This document shows, piece by piece, positions 46,425 to 46,776 of a stretch of 46,776 nucleotides of DNA. The notes beneath the pieces are model-generated. The model worked only from the letters and a program-made list of their open reading frames with translations. It had not been told where the DNA came from and made no database searches. The stretch is from a virus: IMG/VR virus record IMGVR_UViG_3300037628_000466, positions 1 to 46,776 of that record; one strand, given 5' to 3'. The translations under genes and the position numbers were made by a program. The first letter of the stretch is position 1. Each line of letters begins with the position of its first letter.

Positions 46425-46776
46425 TTATTTGCCCAACAAGCCCCGCATAACCGCGATGTATCGGGCCATTTCCTTTTCTTGCTTAGATAAACCCCGGCCA
46501 TCGAAATCTGTGCGGGATGACCGGGGCCTTCTTGTACCATCCACCCGGAACGGAGAAGAAGTTTTAGGGGACGGCCCCATACCTGGAAAGTCGTCAATGG
46601 ATATGGGTGTCAATGGCCGCCCCTTGAAATTGTCGGGGAATATCCATCGAGGCGGTCTTGCCCCCATGGCTCTGACGCCCAGCATTCGACCACCTTCAAA
46701 TAGGGTGTGCACACTCTGGCCGTCGCCCCTATTCTCATTCGGTATCTGGGTGCGGAATGAACCCCTATTCCCCCAA
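46425..46776 (-). CDS. Hypothetical protein spanning the circular junction (C-terminal part)
   Basis: This frame is open from the right edge to the stop at 46425 and is the in-frame continuation of the ORF that leaves the window at base 1. It ends GRGLSKQEKEMARYIAVMRG followed by LLGK. A GTG at 46712 could start a shorter 95-residue protein, but no good ribosome site is present there, and the join restores a complete gene with a proper leader. Not recognised. Confidence 0.7.
   Translation of the reverse strand, partial: WGNRGSFRTQIPNENRGDGQSVHTLFEGGRMLGVRAMGARPPRWIFPDNFKGRPLTPISIDDFPGMGPSPKTSSPFRVDGTRRPRSSRTDFDGRGLSKQEKEMARYIAVMRGLLGK
46760..46776. repeat. Terminal 17-bp direct repeat, right copy
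   Basis: Identical to bases 1-17; see the left copy. Related CCCCTATTC and CCCTTATTCC strings at 46726-46734 and 83-92 belong to the Asn-Arg-Gly/Asn-Lys-Gly codons of the junction gene. Confidence 0.9.

Overview
The window reads as one complete circular genome of about 46.76 kb from an uncultivated short-tailed (podovirus-like) dsDNA phage. Bases 1-17 recur exactly as the last 17 bases, and one minus-strand reading frame runs off base 1 and re-enters in frame at the right end, so the ends are an arbitrary cut in a circle (or in a circularly permuted genome). No integrase, transposase, tRNA, rRNA or CRISPR array was seen. The host is unknown. Exported proteins with Sec and Tat signals, an outer-membrane-like protein and a sugar N-formyltransferase-like enzyme suggest a diderm bacterium (inference).

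Layout. (1) Minus strand, about 29.74 to 1.58 kb: the late operon. In order of transcription it holds a Tat-signal protein, small and large terminase, portal, a glycan cassette (N-formyltransferase, two tandem GT8-like paralogues, a GT2-like and a GT4-like glycosyltransferase), scaffold, N4-gp56-type capsid, two head-tail adaptors, a P22-gp10-like tail protein, three large internal or ejection proteins, fibre-like proteins, and a lysis cassette (M15 peptidase, holin, exported beta-rich protein) ending in hairpins at about 1.5 kb. (2) Minus strand, from about 1.4 kb through the junction down to 37.7 kb: a long early operon of about 40 small genes. It starts with an HTH regulator and includes Gp157, an SSB-like protein, RusA and many zinc-ribbon miniproteins. 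(3) Plus strand, 29.87-37.67 kb: a second early operon opening with a triple Lar-type protein, then small cassettes with recurring leader sequences, interrupted by a repeat-rich, gene-poor 1.1 kb stretch (32.15-33.25 kb). The two early operons converge at 37.68 kb, and a palindrome-rich divergent control region lies at 29.74-29.87 kb.

How it works together (inference). The phage has its own packaging, head, short tail and lysis functions and modest recombination functions (RusA, SSB-like, Gp157), but no recognisable DNA polymerase, primase, helicase or RNA polymerase, so it should rely on host replication and transcription. Most unusual are: Sec-type signal peptides on six products of the tail, fibre and lysis region; a Tat-signal protein carrying a fragment of the capsid fold; a 15/16 match to the bacterial parS centromere site; a three-domain Lar protein; and a structural operon with four glycosyltransferases plus a formyltransferase. 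Together these could describe a phage whose tail components meet the membrane and which may persist as a host-partitioned episome, but both ideas need testing.
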